A stretch of DNA of 64,000 nucleotides, taken from assembly GCF_024699985.1 (NCBI RefSeq), contig NZ_JAJONA010000001.1:1550001-1614000 (forward strand), in the 5' to 3' direction. Each line of letters opens with the position of its first letter. The first letter of the stretch is position 1. The notes below the pieces were generated by a model that saw only the letters and a list, made by a program, of their open reading frames with translations, was not told where the DNA came from and did no database searches. This stretch comes from Phenylobacterium sp. J367 (GTDB taxonomy: Bacteria > Pseudomonadota > Alphaproteobacteria > Caulobacterales > Caulobacteraceae). Positions 1 through 11,630 of this stretch are shown here, piece after piece. The position numbers and the translations under genes were made by a program.

Positions 1-3000
1 CCGGCCCCCGGCCGGGAGGTCGGGCAGGATCTGCAGCAGCCGGTGGACGAGGTCGCCCCGACGGAAGCGCCCCAGCCCGCCGGCCTCGGCCAGCGGCGAG
101 GGGGCCGGGACCTTCACGCCCTGGCCGAGCTCCGACGGTGAGGCGTAGCGGGCGAAGGCTTCCGCCGGGGGGCTGGTCGCCGTCCAGGCGGGCAGGGCGG
201 CCGGCGCCGGCGCGGCTGCGGTCTCCGGCGGCAAGGTCGCCGGGTCATGGCCGTAACGGCGGAAATGCAGGCCGGCGCTCTCCACCTCCCGCACCTCGGC
301 CAAGATGTCGGCGTGGTCCAAGGCCTCGCGGATCGCGCCCCACCAGCCGCGCAGCTTCTCCGGGTCGGTGCGCTCGGCGATCCGGCCGCAGAGCACCAGC
401 CGGTCCCGCGCCCGCGTCAGGGCCACATAGAGCAGGCGGTAGGCCTCCGCCTCCTCGCGCGCCGCGCGCGCCTCGCGGGCGATGGAGGTCGCCTCGCAGT
501 CCCTGGCGGACGAGCCGCACCACAGGAAGCCGTCCTTCACCGGCAGCAGGGGCGAGCCCCGCGCGGTCTGGGTCAACGTCGTCTCGGGGAGGAAGACGAT
601 CGGCGCCTCGAGGCCCTTGGCGCCGTGGGCGGTCATCACCCGCACCTCGCGCTCCGCGCCTTCCATCTCGCGCTTCACGACGATGTCGAGGCCGGCCAGC
701 TCGGCGGCCAGGCCCTCCAGGCTGTGGACGCCGCGGGTCTCGGCGGCCAGGACCTGGTTCATGAACTCGTCCAGCGCGTCCTCGGCCTCGGCCCCCAGCC
801 GGCGCAGCAGGCGCTGGCGCATGGAGAGCCCGTCGGCGCCCTTCACGCCCAGCAGGACGGCGTAGAGCTCGAACGGCCGGCGCGCCTTCGCCTCGGTGAG
901 CGCGAGCTGCAGGAAGGCGTGGGCCACCTGCCAGTCGTCCCGCTCCCCGGACCGGCGGACCAGCCGCGCCCAGAGGGTCTCGTCCTTCCGGCCGTGGGCG
1001 AGCTGATAGAGGCTGTCGTCGTCGAGGCCGCAGAGCGGGCTCTTCAGCAGGGCCGCGAGCGTCAGCTCGTCGCCGGGGAAGAGGACGAAGCGGGCGAGCG
1101 CCACCAGGTCGTCGAAGATGATGTGCTGCGAGAGCGCCAGCCGGTCCGCGCCGGCCACCGGGACGTCGCGTTGCTTGAGCGCGCGCAAGATCTCCTCGAA
1201 CAGGGCGCGACGGCGGCGGACCAGGATCAGGACGTCGCCATAGTGGGCGGCGCGCCACGTCCTCGTTTCCTTGTCGAAGACGGCGTCGCCGCGGGCCACG
1301 AGAGCCTTGATCTCATCCGCGATCCGCCTAGCGAGCCTGCGGTTGGCGCTGTCCTCCGCCTCGGCGTCGAGCGGCGCATCCCAGGCCTCGCGTTCGTCGC
1401 CCTTCCGCTCGACCTCCAGAGGCCAGACGTCCACGCAGCCCGTGTGCTCGCGCCGCTGGGCCTGGTGGCGGACGGCCTCGTCGAGACCCGGCTGGATCGA
1501 TCGCGCCAGCCCCGGCGGGGTGAAGACCGCGTCCACGAAGCTCAGCACCTGGGGCGTGGAGCGCCAGGAATCCACCAGCTCCACCTCCTCGAAGCGGAAC
1601 CCGGCGCCGGTGGCCCGGTCCCGGTGGAAGGTGAGCTTGTGGCGGAGCTGCTCGGGCCGGGCGCCCTGGAAAGAATAGATCGACTGCTTGGGGTCGCCGA
1701 CCACGAAGAGGTCGCGCAGCCGCGCCTCGCCGCCGACGCCGGCGCCCGCGAAGAACTCGGCGGTGATCTGGTCGATGATCGTCCATTGATCGGGGGCGGT
1801 GTCCTGCGCCTCGTCCAGCAGGATGTGGTCGATGCCGCCGTCCAGCTTGTAGAGCACCCAGGCCGCGGCCGGCCGGTCGCGCAGCAGGTGACAGGCCTTC
1901 TCGATCAGGTCGGCGAAGTCGAGCAGGCCCGCGGCATCCTTCTCCAGCCGGTAGGCGGCGAGATAGGCCGAGGCGAGCGTCAGGGCGTCGAGCGTCTCCC
2001 ACGCCACCTGCACGGCGCGCAGCCGCTCGCGCGCCGCCTCCAGCCGGGCCTGCTCGGCCAGCAGTAGGGCGCGCAGGCCCTCGTCGGCCTTCAGCCCGCT
2101 GGTCTTGCCGACCCAGGTCGCCGCGCTGCCCTCGCCCTTCTCGGTGAAGAACGGCAGCAGCGCCTCGGCGAAGGTCGCGTCGGGATTGGCGGCGACCGCG
2201 GCGATCTGGGCGGCGCACTTCTGGTCGGTGGCGCCGCCGCGCTGCAGGGTCTCCGCCGCCCGGCGCCACAGGCCCCGGTCGAGGGCCGCCACGGCCTCGG
2301 CTTCCAGGCTCTCGACGGTCGACCCGCGCGCCACGTCCACGGCCCGCCAGACCCAGGCTTCGGCGCCCGCCAGCCCGCCTTCGCGGTGGAAGAACTCGGC
2401 CAGCGCGCCGCGGCGGGCCTCGAAATCGGCGAACATCGCCTCGAAGCTCTGGAAGTCGAGCGCGACGGAGAACCGGGCATAGGCGGCCGCGATCTGGTCG
2501 TCGGCCTTCAGCGCGTGGTGCGCGACCAGGGCCTTGGCGCTGCGCGCCACCGCCGCCGACCCGCTATCGTCCATCACGCGGAAGCTGGGCGAGATGCCGG
2601 CCTCCAGCGGGAACCGGCGCAGCAGCTTCTCGCAGAAGGCGTGGATCGTCTGGATCTTCAGCCCGCCCGGGGTCTGCAGGGCGCGGGCGAACAGGCGCCG
2701 GGCGTCGGAGAGCTGGGCCTCGTCCTGCGGATCGACGCGGCGGCCGTCGAGCGCGTGCAGCTTCTCCGCGAGCTCGGCCCCCGCCATCACCGACCAGTCG
2801 CCCAGCAGGTCGAACAGCCGGCGCTGCATCTCCGACGCCGCCGCCTTGGTGTAGGTCACGCACAGGATGGTGGCGGGCTCGGCGCCGGCCAGCAGCAGGC
2901 GGGCCACCCGGTCGATCAGGGTCTTGGTCTTGCCCGAGCCGGCGTTGGCCGTGACGAAGGCCGACAGCGTCGGGTCCGCGGCGAGCTGCTGCGGGTCGGC

Positions 3001-3036
3001 GTTGGAGTTGGCGGCGCGGTCGCGGATCTCGCTCAT
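1..3036 (-). CDS. addA: AddA, helicase-nuclease subunit of AddAB (C-terminus cut by window edge)
   Basis: Large subunit of the AddAB helicase-nuclease, which resects double-strand DNA ends for recombination and does the job of RecBCD in alphaproteobacteria. The frame is open from ATG 3036 to the left edge, so the last part of the nuclease domain is missing. Near the N-terminus is a UvrD-type Walker A (TANAGSGKTKTLIDR); further on come LLDEAQDTAPDQW (Walker B), VGDPKQSIYSFQGA and LLYVALTRARDRL, the usual superfamily 1 helicase motifs. The sequence at the left edge (FRRGDLVHRLLQ) matches the entry to the RecB-like nuclease domain. The start overlaps the addB stop by four bases, so the two are translationally coupled. 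Confidence 0.95.
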   Translation of the reverse strand, partial: MSEIRDRAANSNADPQQLAADPTLSAFVTANAGSGKTKTLIDRVARLLLAGAEPATILCVTYTKAAASEMQRRLFDLLGDWSVMAGAELAEKLHALDGRRVDPQDEAQLSDARRLFARALQTPGGLKIQTIHAFCEKLLRRFPLEAGISPSFRVMDDSGSAAVARSAKALVAHHALKADDQIAAAYARFSVALDFQSFEAMFADFEARRGALAEFFHREGGLAGAEAWVWRAVDVARGSTVESLEAEAVAALDRGLWRRAAETLQRGGATDQKCAAQIAAVAANPDATFAEALLPFFTEKGEGSAATWVGKTSGLKADEGLRALLLAEQARLEAARERLRAVQVAWETLDALTLASAYLAAYRLEKDAAGLLDFADLIEKACHLLRDRPAAAWVLYKLDGGIDHILLDEAQDTAPDQWTIIDQITAEFFAGAGVGGEARLRDLFVVGDPKQSIYSFQGARPEQLRHKLTFHRDRATGAGFRFEEVELVDSWRSTPQVLSFVDAVFTPPGLARSIQPGLDEAVRHQAQRREHTGCVDVWPLEVERKGDEREAWDAPLDAEAEDSANRRLARRIADEIKALVARGDAVFDKETRTWRAAHYGDVLILVRRRRALFEEILRALKQRDVPVAGADRLALSQHIIFDDLVALARFVLFPGDELTLAALLKSPLCGLDDDSLYQLAHGRKDETLWARLVRRSGERDDWQVAHAFLQLALTEAKARRPFELYAVLLGVKGADGLSMRQRLLRRLGAEAEDALDEFMNQVLAAETRGVHSLEGLAAELAGLDIVVKREMEGAEREVRVMTAHGAKGLEAPIVFLPETTLTQTARGSPLLPVKDGFLWCGSSARDCEATSIAREARAAREEAEAYRLLYVALTRARDRLVLCGRIAERTDPEKLRGWWGAIREALDHADILAEVREVESAGLHFRRYGHDPATLPPETAAAPAPAALPAWTATSPPAEAFARYASPSELGQGVKVPAPSPLAEAGGLGRFRRGDLVHRLLQILPDLPAGGR

Positions 3037-6030
3037 TCCTCGCCCTCCTCGCCGGAGGTGGACCATTCGAAGACCCGGGCCAGATGGTCGTAGTCCGACG
3101 CGTAGAGCTTCACGAACTGCGGCGCGGTGCGCGAGGCGTAGCCGCGCTCCGGGTCGCGGAACTGGCGGACCAGTCCGATCAGGCCGGCGAGGGCTCCGTC
3201 CGCCGCGCCCTGGCTCTCCAGCACGCTCTTGCCGTCGCCGTCGGGCGCGGCGCGGACCTCGGCGCGGCCGGCGGGCTTGCGGCCGGTGACCTCCAGATAG
3301 ACCAGCTCGCCGGTGGGCGCGGCGGGCAGGCCGGCCCTGTGGAATCCGCCCTTGGCCAGGATGGCGGCGGTGAGGGTGAGCTGCGGCGAGAAGCCGGTGC
3401 GGACCATCTTGGCGCTCGGGGCCCGGCCGGTCTTGAAGTCGAGCACGTGCCCCAGCCCGTCCGGGCCGATCTCGATGCGGTCGGCCTTGGCCGCGACGGT
3501 GAACGGCTCGCCGTCGATGTCGAGGACGAGCTCGCCTTCCTTTTCCACGTGGATCGCCCGGCCGTCGGCGCGGCGCTGCAGCTCCAGCTCGGCCACCCAG
3601 GCGGCGGCCTCGCGGGCCAGGGCCGTCTCCCGGGCCAGGCCCTCGGGCGGCATGCCGCCGTCGATGAGCGCCTGCAGGTAGTAGCCCTCGAAGGCGGCGG
3701 CCGCGGTCTCGGGCGCGTCGGCCGGCCAGTTCAGCGCCAGGTCTTCGAAGGCCTTGTGGATGGCGGTCCCCCGGATGCGGACGTCTACCTCTTCGTCGGG
3801 GCGGGCGAGTTGGCGCAGGCCGAGGATGTGCCGGGCCCAGACGGCGTAGGGGTCGCGCGTGAGCGTTTCCACACCGGTGACGAACAGCTTCTTGGGCCGG
3901 TCGGCCAGCGGCGGCTTCGGCGCCGGCCGGGGGGCAGGGCGCGTAGGCGTCCGGGGCATCCAGCGCCCGGGCCCAGTCCAGCACCTCGGGCCGGCCGGCA
4001 AGCGTCACGCCGGCGCCCTTGGCCAGGGTCTCCAGCCGCCAGAGCCAGCGGGATTTCACCGCCGGGGCGCCCTCGCGACGCTCGGTGTGGAGCAGGATCA
4101 CTTCCGGCGCGCAGGCGGCCTGGGCGAAGTCGTGGGCCGCGAGGCCGACCCGGCGCTCGGGGCTCGGCAGGCCGAGGCGCTCGCGCATGGGCCTGGACAG
4201 GAAGGGATCCAGGGCCGCGCCTCTCGGCCAGACGCCTTCCTCCAGCCCGGCGACCACCAGCCGGTCGGCGCGCACGAGCCGGGCCTCGATGGCGCCCAGG
4301 ATGCGCAGGCGGGGATGGGTGGAGCCGCCGGTCCGCACGCTCTCTCCGGACATCAGCCGGTCCAGCAGCTCGGCGAAGCCGCGCGGCGTGGCGGCGGGGA
4401 GGTCGCCGCCGTCGCGGATCAGGCCGGCCAGCAGCCGGCTCACCGCCTCGCCGTCGAAGCCGCTCCAGAGGTCGTCGGCGCCCTCGGCCAGGGTCTCCAT
4501 GGACCGGGCGAGGGCGGCGGCGCGGGTGGCGGGGGAGTCGGCGTCGTACTCGCTCGGCAGGGCGGCGCGCAGGCGGTCGGCGAGGGCGGCGGCGTCCGGA
4601 TATTCCGTCAGTTTACTGATTAAGTCCGGCCAGGTGCGGGCGCGGGGGCCGCGGAAGGCGCGGCGCTCCAGGACGTCGCGGGCGGCGGCGAAGGCCTCGG
4701 CGTCGAGCCCCAGTCGCACCGCCGGGTGCTTCAGGATCGCCAGCAGGGTGACTGGCGCCAGCGGGTCGACGGCGGCCTTGGCCACCAGCCCGGCCAGCGA
4801 CCCGCAGCGCGAGCCGGCCAGGCTCTCGCCGGCGGAGCTGTCGGGGATGATCCCCCAACGGGTCAGCTTGGCGGTCACCCGCCGGGCCAGCGCCTGGTCG
4901 GGCGTCACCAGGGCGGCGGTGAGGTCCGGGGTCTCCATGGCCTCGCGAAGCAGCAGGGCGGCGACCGTGGCGGCCTCCTCCTCCGTCCGGGCGGTGACGC
5001 GGGAGAGGCCCTTCAGCCCCTCGGCGATGGGGTCGGCGTCGCCGCCTTCCTTGCGCAGCTCGGCGATGACGCCCAGCCAGTCGGCGGTCTCGTCGGCGGG
5101 GCGCAGCGCCTCGTTGACGATCCGCTGGCGCCAGCGCCGGGCCATGTTCGCCTGGATCGAGGCCGGCCAGAGCGGCACGTCGCGCTTGGCGATCCGCGCA
5201 TCGTCCAGCAGGCGCTTCAGGGGCCCTGCGGATGCTGCACGTCGACCTTGGCCCAGGCCTTCTCGGCCAGGCCCTCGTCCAATCCCGGCAGCACGACGCA
5301 GCCCTGCGGCGCGTTGGCGACGGCGATCAGCAGCGCCCGCGTGGCCGGCGCCGTCCCGGTCGACCCGGCGGCCACCAGCACGCCCTGCGGCGGCCGGTCG
5401 GTCCAGACCTCGGCGAGGCGCCGCAGCAGCTTCACGCGGCGCTCGCTGACGTCCACCAAGCCGAGGTCGCGCAGGCGTTCGGCCCAGCCGGCGACCGCGC
5501 TCTCCAGGAAGGCGCGGCTGACCTGCCAGTGCTCGGCATGCTCGCTCTCCACGAGGTCGGCGAGCCGGCTCTCCACCTCCGCCTCCTCGATCTGCACGCT
5601 GTCGAAGAAGCCGCCCAGCGCCTCGGCCAATTCCAGGGGCGCCGGGGGCGGTGAGGGTCCGGCCCTGCAGCAGGTGCTCGCGCTCGGCCACCAGCCGCGT
5701 CAGCTCGAACTTCCGCTTCAGCGGATCGATGGCGGCCGGCAGATCGAGGGATAGGTCGCCCGGCTCGAACGGCGGCTCGCCTTCCTCCAGGTCGCCCAGG
5801 GGCCGCATCTGCGGCGGCAGGACGGCGCGCCCGCCGGCCGCGGCGATGAAGGCGTCGGCGATGGCCCGCGCGCCCCGCCGCGTCGGCATCAGCACCACCG
5901 CCTGCGACAGCGCCTCCGGACCCAGTGGCGCAAGCGTGTCGAACAGGCCCTGGGCCAGGTCCTGGGCGAAGGGGCGGTGCGCAGGCACGTTGAACCAGCG
6001 CGGTCCGGGCCGGTCCAGGAAGCTGGTCAT
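3033..6030 (-). CDS. addB: AddB, nuclease/helicase-like subunit of AddAB (three frame breaks as sequenced)
   Basis: Partner subunit of AddA. The protein begins MTSFLDRPGPRWFNVPAHRPF and ends with a PD-(D/E)XK nuclease region (VLDFKTGRAPSAKMVRTGFSPQL). The reading frame changes three times: an extra base in the G run 5644-5648, a missing base in 5220-5223, and an extra base in 3929-3934. Correcting these gives a continuous protein of about 1,000 residues, the normal AddB length, and restores joins such as LTAPAPLELAEALGGFF and HPQGPLKRLLDD. All three lie in G/C runs, so sequencing error is more likely than decay. The start overlaps the murU stop by four bases. Confidence 0.88.
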
Positions 6031-6746
6031 CTCAGCCGCGCCTCGGCCGCCTCCCGGGCGGCGGGATCACCCACGTGCATCCAGAAGGCGTCCATGACCG
6101 CGCCGTAGAGCCGCCCCTCGGCCTGCAGCCGATGCCAGACCGGCAGGATCGAGAACGGGCCCGCGTTGGGCGAGCTGGCCAGCACCTGCGGCTTCAGGAC
6201 CCCGAAGCCGATGTTGGCGAACGGCGTCGGCGGCTCGGGCCGCACCGAGTGGGTGAGCCGGCCCTCGGCGTCCATGAAGAAGCCGTTCGGCCCCTCGAAC
6301 CCGATGCCGTGGCCGCGCGTCACGAGCAGCAGCAGGATGTCCATGCGCTCCGCATCCCAGACGCGCTTCAGCGTCTCCAGCGGCGGCTCGCCCTCGTCGA
6401 TCCAGAGCGAGTCGATGTTGGCGACGAAGATCGGGTCCTCACCCAGCAGCGGCCGGGCCTTCTGGATGCCGCCGCCGGAATCCAGCAGCTCGGCCCGCTC
6501 GTCGGAGATCAGCACCTCCAGGTCGCGGCGCCCGGCGAGGTGGGCCTCCATCTGGTCGGCGTGGTGGTGGACGTTGACCACCGCGCGGGTCACACCCGCC
6601 TCGACCAGCTTGTCCAGCACCCGGTCGATCAGGGTCCGCCCGGCCACCGGGATCAGCGCCTTGGGCATGGCGTCAGTGAGCGGCCGCATGCGCGTGCCGA
6701 GGCCCGCGGCCAGCACCATGGCGGTCTTGGGAGCCGCGGTGCTCAC
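6027..6746 (-). CDS. murU: MurU-type N-acetylmuramate alpha-1-phosphate uridylyltransferase
   Basis: Nucleotidyltransferase that converts MurNAc-1-phosphate and UTP to UDP-MurNAc in the cell-wall recycling bypass. The N-terminus has the sugar-nucleotide signature MVLAAGLGTRMRPLTDAMPK, followed by IPVAGRTLIDRVLDKL and a substrate region with LLDSGGGIQKA. The length (239 residues) fits MurU rather than longer GlmU-type enzymes. The start is GTG 6746, overlapping the stop of the upstream kinase in GTGA. The next gene upstream is the matching sugar kinase AmgK, and this pairing supports MurU over a general mannose-1-phosphate guanylyltransferase. Confidence 0.88.
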   Translation of the reverse strand: MSTAAPKTAMVLAAGLGTRMRPLTDAMPKALIPVAGRTLIDRVLDKLVEAGVTRAVVNVHHHADQMEAHLAGRRDLEVLISDERAELLDSGGGIQKARPLLGEDPIFVANIDSLWIDEGEPPLETLKRVWDAERMDILLLLVTRGHGIGFEGPNGFFMDAEGRLTHSVRPEPPTPFANIGFGVLKPQVLASSPNAGPFSILPVWHRLQAEGRLYGAVMDAFWMHVGDPAAREAAEARLR

Positions 6747-7834
6747 GCCCGCGCCTCGCGCGGCACGTGGCGGTCGAACCAGGTCTTCAGGCCGGCCATC
6801 GCCGGGTCCTCCAGGTTCCGTTCCAGGTAGCGCCAGGTGCGGGGCATGTAGGTGGTGTACTGCAGCCGCCCGAGGATCGCCTGCCTGGCGAACACCCGGC
6901 CGAGGATCCGCGCGCCGTTGGAGGCGGCCAGCGCCCGGTAGTCGGCGAGGAACGGTTCGCGCTCGAGCTCGGGCCGGGCGTCCAGGAATCGCGCCAGCAT
7001 GGCGGCCTCGAGCTCGGCGGAGACGTCTCGCCGGGCGTCCTGCAGCAGGTGCGTCAGGTCCCAGGCCGGATGGGCGCGCAGCGCGTCCTGGAAGTCCAGC
7101 AGGCCGACGCGGGCCGGGCCGGCGCGCTCCGGCAGCCAGAGCAGGTTCTGGGCGTGGTAGTCCCGGTGGGTGAAGACCGAGGCCCCGGCCTCGCCGCGCG
7201 CATAGACCGGCGCCCACAGCGCGTCCCACTCGGCCACCGCCGCGTCGTCGAACGGCGCGAGCCCGGAGAACTTCGGCCACCATTCCAGGAAGGTGTCGGT
7301 GCCGACCTTCAGCGCCAGGGTGTCGTAGGTGAGCAGCGGCCAGGCGGTGTCGCCCTCGCCCAGCACGGCGGGCGGTTCCTCAGCCTGCAGGGCCACCTGC
7401 ACGTCCACCGCGGCCTCGTAGAGCGGTCGCTCGTCCTGGCCGTTCGCCACCAGGGTCGCGAACAGGCCGTCGCCCAGGTCCTCCAGCACGCAGAGGCCGG
7501 CGCCGACGTCGTGGGCGATGATCTCCGGCGCGGAGAGCCCCCGGCCGTGCAGGTAGGTGGCCGTCGCCACGAAGGCGGCCACCGAGCCCGCCGCCAGCCG
7601 GCTCGCCGCATTGTAGCCCAGCGCCAGTCGCTGTTCCGGGGTGGCGTCCGGCGGGCAGACGCCGCTCTCCACGGCCGGCGGCTGGTCCATGAAGATCAGG
7701 CTCGCGCCGCCGGGCGTCTTCAGCCGCTCGTAACTGCGCGTCGAGGCGTCGCCGCTGAGCGGAACCCGCTCGGCGCCCGCCAGGCCCGCCGCCTTCAGGA
7801 ACTCGGCCTTCAGGGCCTCACGGTCCGAACTCAA
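6743..7834 (-). CDS. amgK: AmgK-type anomeric MurNAc/GlcNAc kinase
   Basis: Aminoglycoside-phosphotransferase-fold kinase that phosphorylates recycled MurNAc at C1, supplying MurU. Motifs seen are SGDASTRSYERL near the N-terminus, the catalytic loop FTHRDYHAQNLLWL and the metal-binding segment VGLLDFQDALRAHPAWDL. I chose TTG 7834 because a GGAGG Shine-Dalgarno lies 9 bases upstream and the resulting MSSDREALKAEF start is typical. ATG 7858 is in frame but lacks an obvious ribosome site and overlaps tsaE by 41 bases. The operon order tsaE-amgK-murU is common in Caulobacterales. In other bacteria this pathway contributes to intrinsic fosfomycin tolerance (known family property). Confidence 0.87.
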   Translation of the reverse strand: MSSDREALKAEFLKAAGLAGAERVPLSGDASTRSYERLKTPGGASLIFMDQPPAVESGVCPPDATPEQRLALGYNAASRLAAGSVAAFVATATYLHGRGLSAPEIIAHDVGAGLCVLEDLGDGLFATLVANGQDERPLYEAAVDVQVALQAEEPPAVLGEGDTAWPLLTYDTLALKVGTDTFLEWWPKFSGLAPFDDAAVAEWDALWAPVYARGEAGASVFTHRDYHAQNLLWLPERAGPARVGLLDFQDALRAHPAWDLTHLLQDARRDVSAELEAAMLARFLDARPELEREPFLADYRALAASNGARILGRVFARQAILGRLQYTTYMPRTWRYLERNLEDPAMAGLKTWFDRHVPREARA

Positions 7835-8291
7835 GCCCTCGTCCCTCCCAGGTCCCATGCGGCGTCAGCCGCACGCGCCGTTCCTCGCCATCCTCGGAAA
7901 GCGAGATCTCTACATCGAGTCGGTTGGCGGGAAGGCGGCCCTCCAGCCTTTCCGGCCATTCGACCACCGCGGCCCCGTCCTCCAGCGCCTCGTCCAGCCC
8001 GATCTCATAGGCCTCGTCGGGCGACGACAGGCGATAGAGGTCGAAATGGGCGACCTTCAGGCGGGCGCCTTCGTAGAACTGCACGAGCGTGAAGGTCGGC
8101 GAGGGCACGTCCTCGTCCGGCGTGGTCAGCGCCCGCACCAGGGCCCTGGCCAGGGTCGACTTGCCGGCCCCGAGCGGCCCCGAGAGGCAGACCATGTCCC
8201 CCGGATGCAGGGCGTCGGCGATCGCCCGGCCCAGATGCTGCGTGGCCGCCTCGCCCGCGAGGCGGAAGTCGCCTTCGGCTTCCAGGATCAT
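7818..8291 (-). CDS. tsaE: TsaE, tRNA t6A biosynthesis ATPase
   Basis: Small P-loop ATPase needed for N6-threonylcarbamoyladenosine formation at A37 of ANN-decoding tRNAs, acting with TsaB, TsaC and TsaD. The Walker A is GPLGAGKSTLARALVRAL, followed by DVPSPTFTLVQFY and HFDLYRLSSPDEAYEIGL, all hallmark TsaE motifs, and VVEWPERLEGRLP near the C-terminus. The 157-residue length is standard. ATG 8291 overlaps the acyltransferase stop in ATGA. The gene lies inside a run of overlapping genes, so expression is likely operonic. Confidence 0.93.
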   Translation of the reverse strand: MILEAEGDFRLAGEAATQHLGRAIADALHPGDMVCLSGPLGAGKSTLARALVRALTTPDEDVPSPTFTLVQFYEGARLKVAHFDLYRLSSPDEAYEIGLDEALEDGAAVVEWPERLEGRLPANRLDVEISLSEDGEERRVRLTPHGTWEGRGLEFGP

Positions 8292-9156
8292 GCGAAGGCC
8301 GCGTCGGCGTCGGCGGGGATCGTCCGCTCCACATGGTGCTTGAGGCGCAGAGTGGCCTCGCCCGGATCGCCGACCAGGGCGTCGGGCGCGATCGGCCGGC
8401 CGACCTTCAGGTGGAACGCCCGGCCCTGCTTGTTGAGCAGCTCGTGGAAGAGGGTGATGTCGCGCAGCTCCGGAGAGACCCGGTTGAACAGGTGGAACAG
8501 GGTCGACCAGGGGCCGCTCACGTGGATCGGCAGGACGGTCGCCTCGTACTTGCGCGCGATGGAGACGGCGCTCGGCGCCCAGGCGGGGTCCGCAAGCAGG
8601 CCGTCCGGCTGGCGGCGCGCGAGCCGGCCGGCCGGGAAGATGACCAGGCAGCGCTCGGCCTCCAGGGCCTCCCGGGTGAGCTGCAAGGTCAGCCGGGTCC
8701 GTTCGCGGGTGCGCTTGGCCTCCACCCACTCCACGGGGATCAGCACCTCGTCGAGGCGGGGCGAGACCCGGTGGGCGTCGGAGTTGGCGTAGAAGCAGAG
8801 GTCCGGCCGGAGCGGCTTCAGCGCGTCATAGACCGCGATCCCGTCGGCGATGCCGGTGGGATGGTTGCAGACCACCATCAGCCGGCCGGCGCGCGGGACC
8901 CGGTCCAGCCCCTCGGCGGTGGTCTTCAGCGACAGCAGGCCGGAGACATGGTCCAGCGCCTGGACGCCGGGCAGCGGCCGGATCGCGTCGGCCATGCGCC
9001 GGGCCTTGGCGTAGTCGAGGACGCCGTAGAGCAGGGGCCGGACGACCGGCCAGAACGGCGAGCCCGACAGCTTCGGCGCCCGCTCGGCGATCAGGATGTC
9101 GACGATGTGGTCGCGCCCCGGGGGGCGAAGCCGGCGGCCGGCGACGCGAGGGTCAT
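8288..9156 (-). CDS. Lysophospholipid acyltransferase family protein (frameshifted as sequenced)
   Basis: Glycerolipid acyltransferase-like protein with the block CNHPTGIADGIAVYDAL (a variant of the NHX4D motif), then IPVEW, a downstream IFPAGRLARRQ (FPxG-type) segment and LPIHVSGPWSTLF. It probably acylates a lysolipid at the inner membrane; the exact acceptor is not deducible. Translation from ATG 9156 gives MTLASPAAGFAP and then falls out of frame at the G run 9120-9125. Adding one base gives GRDHIVDILIAERAPKLSG and continues to the stop at 8288. A shorter in-frame start at 8995 would lose that conserved N-terminus. It is the first gene of the overlapping tsaE-amgK-murU-addB-addA run. Confidence 0.75.
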
Positions 9157-9250
9157 GCCCCCAGGATGCGACGCGCCGGGGGAGGGGGGCAAGCGGCTCG
9201 GCGCCTCGTCATCCACCTTAGGGGGAGGACGAGGCTTGCCCCAGACAGCA

Positions 9251-9282
9251 CCCGGCCCGCCGCATCGCTGCGGCGGGCCGGG
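9251..9282 (-). terminator. Perfect GC-rich hairpin, probable terminator of the glycine-zipper gene
   Basis: A 13-bp perfect inverted repeat (CCCGGCCCGCCGC and its complement) with a 6-base loop starts about 20 bases past the stop of the minus-strand gene ending at 9302. The uridine tract is poor, so strength is uncertain. Confidence 0.6.
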
Positions 9283-9301
9283 GTCCTTGGAGGCTCAGCC
9301 C

Positions 9302-9751
9302 TTAGCGGTAGTAGGGCGAGCCGTAGTAGCTGCGGCTGGTCGGGTAGCCGTAGCGGTCGTAGCTCGTGTAGCGCGGCTGGGCGTAGGTCCGGCCGTAGTT
9401 GTAGTTCGAGCCGTAGTAGCCCTGGTTGCCGTAGTAGCTCGAGCCGCGATAGTTCGGGGCGTAGTAGCTCGAGCCGTAGGTCCGGCACTTGTCGTTCGAC
9501 TTCGCGATCTGGGAGCCCAGCAGGGCGCCGGCGACCGCGCCGATGGCCGCGCCGGGGGCCCGGCCGTCGTGACGGCCCGCGAGGCTGGCGCCCAGCGCCG
9601 CGCCGGCCAGGCCGCCGACCACCGCACCGGTGGTCCCGTTGCCCGAGCGGCAGTCCTGATAGCGGCCGTACGACTGGGCCGCGGAAGGTGTGGCGATCGC
9701 GCCGGCGGCGACGGTAGCCAGGACGCCGGCGGAAATAGCGGCGATCTTCAT
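9302..9751 (-). CDS. Glycine-zipper outer-membrane-type protein with Tyr-rich tail
   Basis: A 149-residue exported protein. Residues 1-30 form a signal peptide (MKIAAISAGVLATVAAGAIA, cleavage after SAA). The middle has a double glycine zipper (TTGAVVGGLAGAALGASLAG and AAIGAVAGALLGSQIA) of the kind that inserts in the envelope membrane. The C-terminal third is a low-complexity tail rich in Tyr, Ser and Gly. The start at 9751 has a GAGGAG Shine-Dalgarno 8 bases upstream, and longer in-frame extensions lack export features. It is a single gene followed by a strong hairpin. The molecular role is unknown; the Tyr tail resembles surface or adhesion-prone proteins, but that is speculation. Confidence 0.85.
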   Translation of the reverse strand: MKIAAISAGVLATVAAGAIATPSAAQSYGRYQDCRSGNGTTGAVVGGLAGAALGASLAGRHDGRAPGAAIGAVAGALLGSQIAKSNDKCRTYGSSYYAPNYRGSSYYGNQGYYGSNYNYGRTYAQPRYTSYDRYGYPTSRSYYGSPYYR

Positions 9752-9974
9752 GGTCTCGCTCCTCTTTCCTTGTCTACGGCCAGGCTGTTCCTGACCCTCA
9801 TCTGAGAGTGCATTTAACACCTTCGCACCTGAACGGTGGCTGACAAGGGCGTATATCTTCGGATTATTTGGCTTCAGCCGAGAAATGCTTGCCGAATTCC
9901 CGCCGCAATCTCCAGGTGGCGCCGCGTGTCGCAACGGCTGGCTCACCTGACGTCATCGGCTTAAAACGCCGGCC

Positions 9975-11471
<1,497 letters not shown>

Positions 11472-11480
11472 GGCTCAATC

Positions 11481-11618
11481 CCTCCCCTTCAGGGGAGGGT
11501 GGACGGCGCGGTACGCGCTGCCGGGTGGGGGAGTGTGGGCCAGGCTCGGAGTCGGGGCTTGAACGCGACTTCCCCACCCTCGCCGCGCAGCGGCGTTTCC
11601 CTCCCCTGAAGGGGAGGG
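11481..11618. repeat. Small intergenic inverted-repeat element, copy 1 (138 bp)
   Basis: The element is bounded by perfect 20-bp inverted termini: CCCTCCCCTTCAGGGGAGGG at 11481-11500 and its exact complement at 11599-11618. Each terminus is itself nearly palindromic. The inside matches copy 2 (13087-13250) in reverse orientation over GGACGGCGCG, GCCGGGTGGGGG, GCCAGGCTC and GAACGCGACT. No coding potential was seen. Confidence 0.85.
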
Positions 11619-11630
11619 ATCGGGTTGCCC

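Noticed and set aside
138-2067. Plus-strand ORFs of 208 and 606 codons over addA
   Set aside because: They are shadows on the opposite strand of a strongly conserved helicase, a common effect in very GC-rich DNA.
3033-6030. addB as a true pseudogene
   Set aside because: Three compensating homopolymer indels beside an intact addA, with the same error type in essential genes, favour sequence error.
9948-9955. TGACGTCA upstream of mmsA as a fourth copy of the shared palindrome
   Set aside because: The half-sites overlap instead of being separated by four bases, so the architecture differs.
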